64,000 bases of DNA from Marinobacter adhaerens HP15 (lineage in GTDB: Bacteria > Pseudomonadota > Gammaproteobacteria > Pseudomonadales > Oleiphilaceae). Location: positions 3,658,001 through 3,722,000 of the forward strand of contig NC_017506.1 of assembly GCF_000166295.1 (NCBI RefSeq). The letters run 5' to 3'. The notes beneath the pieces are model-generated. The model had not been told where the DNA came from. It saw only the letters and a list, made by a program, of their open reading frames with translations, and did not search any database. The translations under genes and the position numbers were made by a program. This document shows positions 25,987 to 35,353 of this stretch, one piece after another. Each line of letters starts with the position of its first letter. Positions within the stretch are counted from its first letter, which is position 1.

Positions 25987-26010
25987 ATGGGGAAGCATTC
26001 ATGGAACTGA
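25987..26010 (+). other. Seven-codon frame overlapping the membrane protein start
   Basis: AAGGAGG (25974-25980) lies six bases before an ATG at 25987 that encodes MGKHSWN and stops at TGA 26008-26010. That stop is seven bases past the ATG (26001) of the membrane protein in another frame. It could couple translation to the downstream gene or mark a chance start. Confidence 0.25.
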
Positions 26011-27035
26011 AGCGCAGTCTTCTCGATCAAGCCGCAGGCAAAGAGATCATAACGGACGAACAGGCTGACCAACTCTGGACGTTCCTCTCAGAACAGCAGC
26101 AACAAACACCCTCTTTCCGTTTCACCCACATCCTTTATTACTTCGGCGGGCTGATTGCAATCGGGGCCATGAGCCTGTTCATGACCCTCTCGTGGGAAAG
26201 CCTTGGTGGATGGGGTCTGCTACTGATTGCCCTGATCTACGCCGGCGCAGGCCTTTGGCTCACCGAGTTTTTCCTGAAGCGGCTGGACCTGAAAATTCCT
26301 GCCGGGATCACTGCCACTTTTGTCGTTGTCCTTACTCCACTCGCGGTTTTCGGGTTTCAGGCCGGCATGGGCTGGTGGTCGGGCGGCCATGAATACCGGG
26401 ACTACCACCGCTACATCGACTGGAGCTGGTTATTCATGGAACTGGCTACACTGGCCTCAGGCGCAGTCATGCTGTGGCGCTACCGATTGCCCTTCCTGGT
26501 CATGCCGGTGGCCGTGACGCTCTGGTACATGAGTATGGATCTGGCTCCCTTCCTGTTCGGTGAGGAGTTCGTTGCCTGGGAACTCAGGAAATGGGTCTCC
26601 CTGTGGTTCGGACTCCTGATCGCCCTGTTGGCTTTCTGGGTGGATATCCGAAATCAGAGCAGCCGCGACTTTGCGTTCTGGTTATACATATTCGGTGTCA
26701 CGGCTTTCTGGAGCGGACTTTCCCTGATGGAGTCTGAGAGCGAATGGAGCAAGCTTCTCTACTGCATGGTGAATATTGGCATGATTTTCACCGGGGCCAT
26801 TCTGGGCCGGCGGGTATTCGTGGTCTTCGGCGGTCTGGGAGTCGCCGGGTACCTTGGCTATCTTGCCTACGAGGTTTTCGAGAACAGCCTTCTGTTTCCA
26901 ATTGCGCTTACGTTGATTGGTCTGGCGATCGTGTGGTTGGGCATTCTGTGGCAACGGCACGAACAGCCCGTTTCAAACCGGTTGCGACGCCTTCTTCCCG
27001 CACCGCTCAGGGAACTGATCGAGCGTCGCCATTAG
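26001..27035 (+). CDS. Polytopic membrane protein (DUF2157-like)
   Basis: The 344-aa product has a cytoplasmic helical N-terminus (about 1-40, with L-L-D-Q-A-A-G-K-E-I-I-T-D-E-Q-A-D-Q-L-W) followed by about nine hydrophobic segments. The N-terminal pattern resembles DUF2157 proteins, whose role is unknown. The ATG at 26001 has GGGGAAG seven bases upstream. A stronger AAGGAGG at 25974-25980 serves a seven-codon frame that overlaps this start. It is convergent with the TRAP permease gene. Confidence 0.65.
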   Translation: MELKRSLLDQAAGKEIITDEQADQLWTFLSEQQQQTPSFRFTHILYYFGGLIAIGAMSLFMTLSWESLGGWGLLLIALIYAGAGLWLTEFFLKRLDLKIPAGITATFVVVLTPLAVFGFQAGMGWWSGGHEYRDYHRYIDWSWLFMELATLASGAVMLWRYRLPFLVMPVAVTLWYMSMDLAPFLFGEEFVAWELRKWVSLWFGLLIALLAFWVDIRNQSSRDFAFWLYIFGVTAFWSGLSLMESESEWSKLLYCMVNIGMIFTGAILGRRVFVVFGGLGVAGYLGYLAYEVFENSLLFPIALTLIGLAIVWLGILWQRHEQPVSNRLRRLLPAPLRELIERRH

Positions 27036-27057
27036 ACAGAGAGCCAACACCACAACC

Positions 27058-29121
27058 TCAGGCGTAAAAGATAAGGGGTATGAAGGCCACCAGAACCAGC
27101 GAAATCCCCATGGCAATCAGCGGCATAATGATACGCTCATGGCGCTGATAAAAAGTCCCCGTTTCCTGTTGCGCCGCCAGCACTTCCGCCTCTCCAACCA
27201 CCTGCCGGGTCAGCAGATGGTTCAGGGCTACCGGCGGGCTCAGGTAGCCGAGTTCAAATGCCACCAGGGTCACCATCCAGAAATGGATCGGATGAATTCC
27301 GCTGGAATAGGCAATCGTGGCAACCGTGGCGGTCACCAGGATCACGGCACCGAATGCGTCCATGATCATGCCCAGGATCACCAGGATTACCACCATCAGC
27401 AGCATGGCCGACCAGGCACTGTCGAACGACTGCGGGAACGCCTCCATCAGGTGGGCCCGCTCGATCACACCACCGATGCTGACCGACAGCCCCAGCAACA
27501 GCAGCAGCGCGCCAATTTCCGCCGTCGTATCGTTTGTGGCGCCGCGGAGACTTCGCTCCAGGCCCTGATGATTGATCTCTCCCGAGGCTTTTCCTGACCG
27601 GTTTTTCAGGCTGACATGCTCGTACACAAGGATTGCCAGCATGATCACCGGCAGCAGCCTTGGCGCCGAGAATTCATCCATGCTCACGTCCAGCGCCAGC
27701 CGGTAAAACAGCACCACGGCAGCGATGACCAGAACGTAGGGAATCAGGGGTTTGAGCGCCTGCGTCATGGCCGGGAAGGCTTCAGCAGAGGGCGCCAGGT
27801 TGAATTCACTCTGTCGGTTCACACTGAGGGCCACGATCGCGAACATGGTGGCGGTCAGCACGAACACCCAGATGCCCCAGCCAAACAGCTCATCAGTGGT
27901 GACTTCCCGGTTCAGGTAAGCAATGACAACCACCAGCAGGCAGGGGCGCAAAACCACGCCCAGGGAACCGGACATAGCGGTCGCCGCCAGGGCCAGATGC
28001 CGCCGGGCACCGGCGGCACGCAGCTCACTGTATATCACTGCGCCGGCCGCGATCACGAAAATGCCGGAAGCGCCGGTGTAGGCCGTTGGCACGGCCGCCA
28101 CCAGAACCGCTACAACCGCCAGCATTTCCGGTGGCATGCGCCAGGGCCGGAAGACATTGAACACCAGGGTGGCCAGGCGGGTCTGCTTGAGCATCATGCC
28201 CACCCACACATACAGACCGACATTCAAAAACATGTCGGACAGCTCCATCATCTTGCCGAGATAGATACCGATCCCCGACGCGTGTCCGATCAGCGCAAAA
28301 TAGGTGCCGGAGATCAGACACATCACGGTATAGAGCGGAACGGCCAGGAAGGCCTTGTTCAGGCTGCCGCCCTCCTCAAGATCATCAGGCACCCGGAACA
28401 GCCGGTAGAGGCTGGCCAGCGTGAGGCAGGCGAAACCGATAATCCAGAAATTGTGCAGCAACAACTCTTCGGACGAGACCGCCGTGTCTGAACCCAGGCT
28501 GGACTGGCGAAAGATTGCGCTCGACCCCAACAGCATGGCATTGGCGATGGTTTGAAGAGTATGGGAGACCGTGTAATCCAGCCGTGTTTCCATGGCACGC
28601 ATGGCGATATGATGACGAGTGAGGGTCGCCGTGACCGCACACAGCATGACAAGGATCACGAGGATGAAACGCTGTGACTCCAGGCCAAAGGCGATCAGGT
28701 CAGCAATAAAAAGTTCGATGGCCCGATAGGCTTTCACCCCTGGTGTCAGCTGTTCACTGAGATTTTCGAAATTCTGGTGGGCCTCGCGGCAGTCAGCAAC
28801 CGCTCGTTCGATGGCAAGCCGGACGTCAGCCGGGTCTTTTTCCTCGGCCCCCAGCAACGCGGCCATCGGGTCATCCGTCTCGGCATCCGCCGCCATTTCT
28901 TCAGCAACCGCCGCGTCGATATCCCGAGTCGGGTCGCAGGTGGGCTGAACCGGATCCATCCGCAACTTGTAATAGCCACTCCAGAGCTGTTCACCGCCCC
29001 GAAGCATCTGGTTGTGGATGTCGCTGCTCGTGGAGAAAATGACCACTGCAAGCAATAACAGACAGGCGGGCAGCGATGAAAACCACTCCAGCCCGCTACG
29101 ATGAAAACCGCCCTTCGACAT
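27058..29121 (-). CDS. TRAP transporter large permease, extended N-terminus
   Basis: The 687-aa membrane protein ends in a typical DctM region: M-D-A-F-G-A-V-I-L-V-T-A-T-V-A followed by F-E-L-G-Y-L-S-P-P-V-A-L-N, near residues 590-640. The N-terminal 290 residues have one membrane segment at about 15-33, a soluble acidic stretch of about 100 residues and further segments that could represent a fused small (DctQ-like) subunit. It would import a carboxylate-like solute using the sodium gradient. It lies 26 bases after the lipoprotein gene on the same strand. The substrate is unknown. Confidence 0.82.
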   Translation of the reverse strand: MSKGGFHRSGLEWFSSLPACLLLLAVVIFSTSSDIHNQMLRGGEQLWSGYYKLRMDPVQPTCDPTRDIDAAVAEEMAADAETDDPMAALLGAEEKDPADVRLAIERAVADCREAHQNFENLSEQLTPGVKAYRAIELFIADLIAFGLESQRFILVILVMLCAVTATLTRHHIAMRAMETRLDYTVSHTLQTIANAMLLGSSAIFRQSSLGSDTAVSSEELLLHNFWIIGFACLTLASLYRLFRVPDDLEEGGSLNKAFLAVPLYTVMCLISGTYFALIGHASGIGIYLGKMMELSDMFLNVGLYVWVGMMLKQTRLATLVFNVFRPWRMPPEMLAVVAVLVAAVPTAYTGASGIFVIAAGAVIYSELRAAGARRHLALAATAMSGSLGVVLRPCLLVVVIAYLNREVTTDELFGWGIWVFVLTATMFAIVALSVNRQSEFNLAPSAEAFPAMTQALKPLIPYVLVIAAVVLFYRLALDVSMDEFSAPRLLPVIMLAILVYEHVSLKNRSGKASGEINHQGLERSLRGATNDTTAEIGALLLLLGLSVSIGGVIERAHLMEAFPQSFDSAWSAMLLMVVILVILGMIMDAFGAVILVTATVATIAYSSGIHPIHFWMVTLVAFELGYLSPPVALNHLLTRQVVGEAEVLAAQQETGTFYQRHERIIMPLIAMGISLVLVAFIPLIFYA

Positions 29122-29147
29122 AACTGATTTCTCTGGATAGGGAGTGG

Positions 29148-30212
29148 TTACAGCAGATCGTCCAGATCCATGGTTTCAACGGCTTCCGCCTGGTCATCCC
29201 AGAAGCTGCCCAGCTGCCCCATGGGTGTACGGTGCCCGGTGTTCTCAACCCAGAGACGGTCAGAAACCGCGACGATCATATCGGTGGCCATGGCGTCCAC
29301 GAACCGCCACTGCTCATTGGCCGGCGTAGTCTCGATCGATTCGGCATGATCCCGGATCACCGAACGGACCATGGCTTCGTCTCCCTTGTTCAGGGCCGCG
29401 ATGGCGTGGAACACGTGGGGCAAACGCACACCCGCAACCTCGCCCTGATCGTCGGCGATGGCCAGCCGTTCAAACGCGTTCTCACCCTCGGGCTGGGCAC
29501 CCGGAATCATCGCCCACACCGTTGCCCGCAATGCCATGGGCGCACCCCACCATTTTTCATTATCGAGGCAGCTTGTGGCCCGGGCGGCAATGGAGCCAAC
29601 GTTCGCCGGTACGCCAATGGACGAGGTGGACTGAATCTGGGCATTAAGCGCCTGGAGGCCGGAAAGAAGACCCGCCATGTAGATGAACTCGTCCATGTCG
29701 TCATCAAAATCCGGGCATTCGCCATCGGCAGGATTGCCGTAATGGGCATTGTGGTGCTGCCAGGCCTTGTAATAGCGCCGGGCAGCAACGCTATGCGCGC
29801 GCTTCTGCCGGATCATGGCATCCTCGGCCTCATTGCCGTTCATGGCATTCAGGGCGGCAAGTGCGGCCAGCTCGTGCTCCCTGGCCTCTTCTTCGGCGCA
29901 GCCGCCGGCACTGAGGTAGAGCATCACCGCCAACTGGTCCGGCTCATTGGTAACGCGGCCGAAGGACATCAGCAGTGGCGCAGTCGCCTCGCTCATGGCG
30001 CACCCCATGGCCACATCATTGCTTTCCATCAGAAAAGGCACCGTGTGATCCCTGGAGAAGCCCTGCATCACATCCCCGGTAGTCTTGTACATCACGTGAT
30101 TCACCGCGCTGCAGCCGCCAAGGACCAAACTGGCCGTGAAAGCCGCCACAAGGTTACGTACTCGACGCGTGGAAAATGGCGACTTGCGGGAGGGATTCCA
30201 GAAATGGGTCAT
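29148..30212 (-). CDS. Lipoprotein associated with the TRAP system (TatT-like)
   Basis: The 354-aa product has a signal peptide and lipobox with lipidated C34 (L-V-L-G-G-C). The mature protein is helical, with Ala-rich repeat-like helices. TRAP-associated TatT lipoproteins are trimeric helical proteins with the same context, so I place it there with moderate confidence. I chose the ATG at 30212, with GAAGAAGG upstream, over an ATG 18 codons earlier because it gives a proper signal peptide. The permease follows directly. Confidence 0.6.
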   Translation of the reverse strand: MTHFWNPSRKSPFSTRRVRNLVAAFTASLVLGGCSAVNHVMYKTTGDVMQGFSRDHTVPFLMESNDVAMGCAMSEATAPLLMSFGRVTNEPDQLAVMLYLSAGGCAEEEAREHELAALAALNAMNGNEAEDAMIRQKRAHSVAARRYYKAWQHHNAHYGNPADGECPDFDDDMDEFIYMAGLLSGLQALNAQIQSTSSIGVPANVGSIAARATSCLDNEKWWGAPMALRATVWAMIPGAQPEGENAFERLAIADDQGEVAGVRLPHVFHAIAALNKGDEAMVRSVIRDHAESIETTPANEQWRFVDAMATDMIVAVSDRLWVENTGHRTPMGQLGSFWDDQAEAVETMDLDDLL

Positions 30213-30400
30213 ACCTTCTTCACCTTTTGCGTTTTTTGTTCTGATGCAGCCCTGCTGCAATCGCACGCCCCGGACTCTGGCGGAGAAACCGGTTTGTTAC
30301 AGTCTGTAACCAGGCACGCATTATGGCGCAGGAGGCCCCGTTTTTATGCGACCGATGCCGCAAATGACGCCAATTTACACACACCTATGCCACCCCTTGG

Positions 30401-30430
30401 TTTGCACAATGGGCCGCGAGCCACTATAGA
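30401..30430 (+). promoter_or_regulatory. Candidate HU gene promoter
   Basis: TTGCAC (30402-30407) and TATAGA (30425-30430) are separated by 17 bases, with three and four consensus matches. Transcription would begin near 30437 with a leader of about 70 bases. The rest of the 294-base divergent region (30213-30506) shows no gene. Confidence 0.35.
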
Positions 30431-30506
30431 TTGGAGCAACCGAGAGTCGTTGTGATTCCGGCCAGTACAGACCGAACCCGCAGAAATACAATAAAAGGAG
30501 TATCCG

Positions 30507-30779
30507 ATGCGCAAACCTGAACTCGCCGCGGCCATTGCCGACCGCACCGGGCTGACCCGGGAAAAGGCCAGCGAAGTGATTACCGCATTTACCGACCAGG
30601 TATCGGCCGCCGCCTCCCGTGGCGAGGATGTCACCCTGATCGGCTTTGGCACTTTCAACATCCGCAGCCGCGAAGCGCGTGATGGACGAAACCCGCAAAC
30701 CGGCGAGACCATTCGCATCCCTGCCAGCAAAACCGTAGGCTTCAAGGCCGGCAAGGCTCTCAAAGACGAAATCCGCTAG
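30507..30779 (+). CDS. hup: HU-family DNA-binding protein
   Basis: The 90-aa product has the HU fold: M-R-K-P-E-L-A-A-A-I-A, the F-T-D-Q-V body, G-F-G-T-F and the R-N-P-Q-T-G arm tip that bends DNA, and a final F-K-A-G-K-A-L-K-D. It is a nucleoid-structuring protein. The arm begins R-E-A-R-D-G-R-N-P-Q-T-G, typical of HupB-like chains. AAAGGAG is seven bases upstream. It lies on the opposite strand between two parts of a TRAP cluster, so it is probably an extra HU paralogue rather than the lon-linked hupB. Confidence 0.95.
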   Translation: MRKPELAAAIADRTGLTREKASEVITAFTDQVSAAASRGEDVTLIGFGTFNIRSREARDGRNPQTGETIRIPASKTVGFKAGKALKDEIR

Positions 30780-30787
30780 TCAGGCAC

Positions 30788-30810
30788 AGGCCCGCAGCTG
30801 CGGGCCTGCT
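30788..30810. terminator. Terminator between HU gene and the solute-binding gene
   Basis: AGGCCCGCAGCTGCGGGCCT (30788-30807) is a perfect 20-base palindrome, nine bases past the HU stop. The U-run after it is short (TGCTTT). It lies between convergent genes and may serve both. Confidence 0.6.
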
Positions 30811-30821
30811 TTACCCCTGGT

Positions 30822-31859
30822 TCAGGTTCCGGCGACGGAAGCACACTCAGAGCGAGTGGCATCTACCCGGCACCGAATCGCTTTCATCAACTTGATAGCC
30901 CGCTCATCGTATACACCGTCCTCCAGCAACGAGAGACGCACCTTGCGCAGCATCTTGTCGTATTCAGCGGTGTCTTCCTGGGGCAGCTGCATCCAGACGT
31001 CTTCCGGAATTTCAGCCTCTGCCTGGGCAATAATCTCGTAGGCCTCGTCTATGCGTTTGATGGCCTGGTCACGCACCATCTGGCCGGCGGAATCCGGGAA
31101 CCGGTCACGATGGATGATTACCTGGAAATTCATATACCCGAGGGCATATTTGACCACCGCACCGTTGGGCTGAACGCCCTTGTAAAGTTCCAGTGGTGTG
31201 TAGGCGACGGCCGGAGCATAGGCCAGGTCCACGCTACCGTTGTTGAACTTGCCGGCAAAGTTGGCGGAATTGGACCCCACCACAGATGCCCCCACATGGC
31301 GAACCATCCGCACGGATGCCTGATCGTAATCGAGGGTTGCAATCCGTTTGCCCTGCAGTTTCTCAACAGAATCGATGTTGCGGTCCCGGGTGTGTAGGTA
31401 AATGGCGCCCCCGGGGAATACACCGGCAACCTCGTAGGGACCATCAATCAGGAACCGCCGGGCTTTGGGCTGGCTGAGGGTGTTGTACAGCAGCCGCATT
31501 TCCTCTTCGCCGGGCACTGCGCCCATGGCTTCAAGACTGCCCGTGAACTTGTTGAATTCCCGGGCCCGGGTGCCGGTGAGCAGCACTGCGTCGCACTGGC
31601 CCGCCTTGAAGTCCTCGGCGGCCACCTTCTCATCGGTGTAGGCGCGAAGGTCCAGCTTGATGCCGTTTTTCAGAGCAACCGGCTGGAAGGTTTTGGTGAT
31701 GGCAAACAGGGGACCATTGGCACCAACCGGGTCAAAAACGCAAAAGCTGCGTTCCAGAGGCTCGTTCTGCGCCTGTGCCTGCCCCATCGAGGGGAATACC
31801 AGACTGGCACAGAGGGCAGCTGCCAAAGCTACCCGCTGGGGGAGGTTTGCTGATTTCAC
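30822..31859 (-). CDS. Periplasmic solute-binding protein (TRAP-linked, DUF6091-like)
   Basis: The 345-aa product has a signal peptide ending near A-Q-A-Q at about residue 31. The mature part has a two-lobed solute-binding look: F-C-V-F-D-P-V-G-A-N-G-P near the start and L-H-T-R-D-R-N-I-D-S-V-E-K-L-Q-G-K-R-I-A-T-L in the middle, the latter a TRAP/phosphonate-type binding-protein motif. It resembles the putative solute-binding family DUF6091 found with TRAP permeases. It starts at a GTG with AGGAG upstream. It probably feeds the permease at 27058-29121 although the HU gene lies between. The 212-base gap to pyrC' shows no gene. Confidence 0.7.
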   Translation of the reverse strand: MKSANLPQRVALAAALCASLVFPSMGQAQAQNEPLERSFCVFDPVGANGPLFAITKTFQPVALKNGIKLDLRAYTDEKVAAEDFKAGQCDAVLLTGTRAREFNKFTGSLEAMGAVPGEEEMRLLYNTLSQPKARRFLIDGPYEVAGVFPGGAIYLHTRDRNIDSVEKLQGKRIATLDYDQASVRMVRHVGASVVGSNSANFAGKFNNGSVDLAYAPAVAYTPLELYKGVQPNGAVVKYALGYMNFQVIIHRDRFPDSAGQMVRDQAIKRIDEAYEIIAQAEAEIPEDVWMQLPQEDTAEYDKMLRKVRLSLLEDGVYDERAIKLMKAIRCRVDATRSECASVAGT

Positions 31860-32071
31860 GGGATGACTCCTGATTATTATTGTCGGGCGCCGGTCTGTGA
31901 AAATGAACCGGTCAGGCCACGCTTTCCTTGGTCGACCATAGGGCGACGGCTACAAGAATACGTTGGCACAGGTGCCTGCCATCAAGGGTTTTTCAGCAAA
32001 AAGGGGGGATTCTGTGATGGTGTCGACAGAGGTTCCGCAACCCCTGCCGCACTTTGTCGCCTGAGCCGGAT

Positions 32072-33376
32072 TCAGATTGCCGGCTTTGGCCAGGCCTTTC
32101 GACCTTCACTGAGGGTGAGCCGGACGACACCCGGCAGTTCGCGATCGGTCACCGGCGCATGGCGACCGGCTGAAACCAGTGTTTTCGAGTTCGGTGTCCA
32201 GAAGGCATCAGGATCAAACACACAGACATCAGCGATTTCGCCCTCGGCAAGACGGGCTGTTCTGCCCAGCGCGGAAGCCGGACCGTTGGTCAGCGCGCGA
32301 ATCAGATCAGGCAGTGCCAGCTCATTCATCTCCACCAGTTCCAGCCCCAGCGACAGCACACTCTCAATGCTCGACAGTCCCGGCTCGGTGGCTGCCATGG
32401 GCGCCTGCTTGGCGGCGGTATCGTGAGGTTGATGCTGACTGACAATGGCATCAATCACGCCGTCCCGAACACCGGCTATCAACGCCTTCCGATCACCCTC
32501 GCCGCGCAGAGGAGGCCGAACATGGAAGCGGCTGTCGAAACCGGCCAGGGCCTCCTCGGTGAACACAAGCTGGTGCATGGCCACATCGGCGGTTACCGCT
32601 ATGCCGCGGCGGCGGGCTTCAGCCAGCATTTCAACACTGCGGCCACAGGAGAGCTGGCTCAGATGCAACCGTACTCCGGTCTCCTCCGCCAGCAACAGCA
32701 TTTCCATCACCGCTGCGGTTTCCGCCACTTCCGGAATACCGAGCAGGCCCAGGCGAGATGTTACCAGGCCATCGTGGGCGTAGCCGTCGGCAGCCAGGGC
32801 CTGGTTCTCGGGACTGAACATCACCGTCAAACCAAAGGTCTGGGCGTAGGCCATGCAGCGGCGCAAGATGCGGGCGTTGCGCACGCCCCGGGAGCCATTA
32901 CCCACAGCGACACAACCCGCCGAGGCCAGGCCCGCCATGTCGCTGAGCAAATCACCCTCCAGACCCCGGGTGATGGCACCAATGGGCAACACCCGGATCG
33001 GCGACCTGCTGGCGGCGCCGTCCCGGATCAGGTGGGTGACGGCACTGGAATCGTTCACCGGCGAGGTTTCCGGCGAAGCGCAGACCGTCGTGAAACCGCC
33101 ATGAGCCGCTGCGAGCGTTTCCGAGGCAATATTGCCTTTCTGACCATTGCCCGGCTCACGGAGGTTACAGCAAAGATCGACAAACCCCGGCGTTATGACA
33201 GCGTTCTCGGCGCTGATTGTCTCGTCGGCCTGTGCCCGGGCGGCAGCTTCGCCCATTGCGGCAATACGGCCATCCCGAATCAGCAGCGCGGTATTCTGCT
33301 GCTCCGGGCCCTGACCATCGAACAGTCGGCCTCCGGTAATCTTCAGGCTGGTTCCGGATGTGTTGACACTGCTCAT
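32072..33376 (-). CDS. pyrC': PyrC', inactive dihydroorotase-like ATCase partner
   Basis: The 434-aa product has the dihydroorotase fold, but the metal motif D-x-H-x-H-x-R is D67-L-C69-C-N71-L-R73, so both zinc-binding histidines are lost. In pseudomonads such a PyrC' is a non-catalytic subunit needed to stabilise the PyrB dodecamer. Its start shares four bases with the pyrB stop (ATGA), which fits stoichiometric production. A functional dihydroorotase must be encoded elsewhere. Confidence 0.9.
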   Translation of the reverse strand: MSSVNTSGTSLKITGGRLFDGQGPEQQNTALLIRDGRIAAMGEAAARAQADETISAENAVITPGFVDLCCNLREPGNGQKGNIASETLAAAHGGFTTVCASPETSPVNDSSAVTHLIRDGAASRSPIRVLPIGAITRGLEGDLLSDMAGLASAGCVAVGNGSRGVRNARILRRCMAYAQTFGLTVMFSPENQALAADGYAHDGLVTSRLGLLGIPEVAETAAVMEMLLLAEETGVRLHLSQLSCGRSVEMLAEARRRGIAVTADVAMHQLVFTEEALAGFDSRFHVRPPLRGEGDRKALIAGVRDGVIDAIVSQHQPHDTAAKQAPMAATEPGLSSIESVLSLGLELVEMNELALPDLIRALTNGPASALGRTARLAEGEIADVCVFDPDAFWTPNSKTLVSAGRHAPVTDRELPGVVRLTLSEGRKAWPKPAI

Positions 33377-34386
33377 GCCTGGCCCCTCTCACTCAATTTC
33401 TGCTGCCGTTCTGAAACCTGGCCACCCATGGCCATGGACATGACCGCCATCCGGATGGCGATGCCGTTGGTCACCTGGTTCAGAATGACCGACTGTGGTC
33501 CGTCGGCAACCGCCGATTCGATTTCAACGCCCCGGTTGATCGGCCCCGGGTGCATAACGATGCATTCCGGATGGGCCAACGCCAGTTTTTGCTGGTTCAG
33601 GCCGTAGAGCCGGTAGAACTCGCGCTCGCTGGGCAGCAATGCGCCTTCCATCCGCTCTTTCTGCAGTCGCAGCATGATGACCACATCCAGATCCTTCATC
33701 CCGCGGGTCATGTCGTATTCCACCGTGCAGCCGAGGCTTTCCACGTCTTTGGGAAGCAGGGTTCCCGGGGCAATGACGCGAACTTCCTCGGCACCCAGCT
33801 CGTTGAGAGCCCGGATCTGGGAGCGGGCCACTCGGGAGTGCAGCACGTCGCCAACGATAGCGACTTTGAGGCCCTCGAAACGCCCCTTGTGCTGGCGAAT
33901 CGTCAGCATATCCAGCATGGCCTGCGTCGGGTGAGCGTGGCGACCATCACCGGCGTTGATGATGGCGACGCCGGGCGTCACGCTCTCGGCAATAAAATGC
34001 GGCGCACCACTCTGGGAGTGCCGGACCACGAACATGTCGCTGGCCATGGCTTCCAGGTTCAGCAGCGTGTCAGACAGGGATTCGCCTTTGGAGGTGGCCG
34101 AGGTGCTGATATCCAGGTTGAGCACATCCGCAGAGAGGCGCTTGGCCGCCAGCTCAAAGGTACTGCGGGTTCGGGTGCTGGACTCGAAAAACAGGTTTAC
34201 CACGGTTCGCCCGCGAAGCAGTGGCACTTTCTTGATGGTTCGCTCACCGACCTCGATAAAGGAGTCCGCCGTGTCCAGGATGTCGGTCAGCAGCGCCCGA
34301 TCCAGACCGTCGAGAGTGAGGAAATGCCGCAACTGACCATCCCGGGTCAGCTGCAAGTGGTGCGGGGAAGAGTCGTTCGCGGTCAT
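33373..34386 (-). CDS. pyrB: Aspartate carbamoyltransferase catalytic chain
   Basis: The 337-aa product has the carbamoyl-phosphate motif [10 protein letters not shown] near residue 70, the N-A-G-D-G-x-x-x-H-P-T-Q motif and H-P-G-P-I-N-R-G. It commits aspartate to pyrimidine synthesis. The N-terminus is about 30 residues longer than in E. coli, as in class A pseudomonad enzymes that assemble with PyrC'. It is between pyrR and pyrC'. Confidence 0.97.
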   Translation of the reverse strand: MTANDSSPHHLQLTRDGQLRHFLTLDGLDRALLTDILDTADSFIEVGERTIKKVPLLRGRTVVNLFFESSTRTRSTFELAAKRLSADVLNLDISTSATSKGESLSDTLLNLEAMASDMFVVRHSQSGAPHFIAESVTPGVAIINAGDGRHAHPTQAMLDMLTIRQHKGRFEGLKVAIVGDVLHSRVARSQIRALNELGAEEVRVIAPGTLLPKDVESLGCTVEYDMTRGMKDLDVVIMLRLQKERMEGALLPSEREFYRLYGLNQQKLALAHPECIVMHPGPINRGVEIESAVADGPQSVILNQVTNGIAIRMAVMSMAMGGQVSERQQKLSERGQA

Positions 34387-34413
34387 GGGTCGCCTGTTAT
34401 CCGATTCGGAGGT

Positions 34414-34923
34414 TTATTGTCCGGCTTCCTGAAGCTCGATACGGAGCGGGTCGGGGCCACGCAGTTTGACGCGTTGATGGGATTCCAACGCCATTGTCTT
34501 GCCAGCCACATCCGGCTGGATGGGCAACTCCCGGGCACCGAGGTCAATCAGGGTGGCCAGTATGATACTGGCTGGACGGCCATAATCGAAGATCTCATTC
34601 ATGGCGGCGCGGATCGTCCGGCCGCTCATGATGACATCGTCAATCAGAATGATGTCACGGCCTTCGGTATCGAAGGGCAGACTCGAGGGTTTCACCCGGG
34701 GATTCAGGCCGATGCGGCTGAAATCATCGCGGTAGAAGGAGATGTCCAGTTCGCCGAACGGCTCTTCGATGCCAAGGCGTTTGCTCAGCACGTCGGCCAG
34801 CCAGACGCCTCCGGTCCGTATACCGATCAGGACCGGGGATTGCACGCCCCGTTGCTCGAGCGCCTGACGCAGCCCGGTTTCCATCTGGTCAAGCAACTGA
34901 TCAATATCAAGCAATGCCGTCAT
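34414..34923 (-). CDS. pyrR: PyrR, bifunctional pyrimidine regulator and uracil phosphoribosyltransferase
   Basis: The 169-aa product has the PRPP-binding loop I-L-I-D-D-V-I-M-S-G-R-T near residues 90-102 and the PyrR-type opening L-I-G-I-R-T-G-G-V-W-L-A. In pseudomonads PyrR regulates pyrB operons in response to UMP. I found no clear Bacillus-type attenuator in the 27 bases before pyrB. It lies seven bases after ruvX. Confidence 0.93.
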   Translation of the reverse strand: MTALLDIDQLLDQMETGLRQALEQRGVQSPVLIGIRTGGVWLADVLSKRLGIEEPFGELDISFYRDDFSRIGLNPRVKPSSLPFDTEGRDIILIDDVIMSGRTIRAAMNEIFDYGRPASIILATLIDLGARELPIQPDVAGKTMALESHQRVKLRGPDPLRIELQEAGQ

Positions 34924-34930
34924 TCGGTCC

Positions 34931-35353
34931 TCACTGTTGAAAAAAGGTTTCCAGGATCAGCACCGCGGCCCGGTCATCCACTCCGTGGCGACCAAAATCA
35001 CGACTGCCTCCGGCGGCCATCACTTCACCCTTGGCCTCGAAGCTGGTGAGCCGCTCGTCCACCATCTCGACCGGCACGTGGTAGCGCCCATGCAGGCGCT
35101 TGCCGAATTTGCGCGCCCGGGCACACATATCGTTTTCAGTGTCGTCCATGTTGAGGGGCAAACCGACCACGACCAGGTCCGGACGCCACTCCTCGAGCAG
35201 GGATTCAATCTGTTGCCAATCGGGGATACCGTCTCGGGCAGGAATCAGAGCCACCGGTTGGCCGGATCCAAGCAACTCCTGACCAACCGCTACGCCAATA
35301 CGGCGGGTGCCAAAATCGAACGCCATGACGCGACGGCTGGCCGGTTCAGGCAT
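34931..35353 (-). CDS. ruvX: RuvX/YqgF, Holliday-junction resolvase-like RNase
   Basis: The 140-aa product has the RNase H-like core: M-A-F-D-F-G-T-R-R-I-G-V-A with the catalytic Asp, V-V-G-L-P-L-N-M-D-D-T and the late D-D-R-A-A-V-L-I-L motif with the last acidic residues. YqgF processes pre-16S rRNA. The ATG at 35353 overlaps the yqgE stop by eight bases; an earlier in-frame start lies inside yqgE. Confidence 0.94.
   Translation of the reverse strand: MPEPASRRVMAFDFGTRRIGVAVGQELLGSGQPVALIPARDGIPDWQQIESLLEEWRPDLVVVGLPLNMDDTENDMCARARKFGKRLHGRYHVPVEMVDERLTSFEAKGEVMAAGGSRDFGRHGVDDRAAVLILETFFQQ

Noticed and set aside
33550..35049. A 499-codon open frame on the plus strand opposite pyrB-pyrR-ruvX
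   Set aside because: It lies antisense to three well-supported genes; it is a by-product of GC-rich codon bias and has no recognisable motif or ribosome site.
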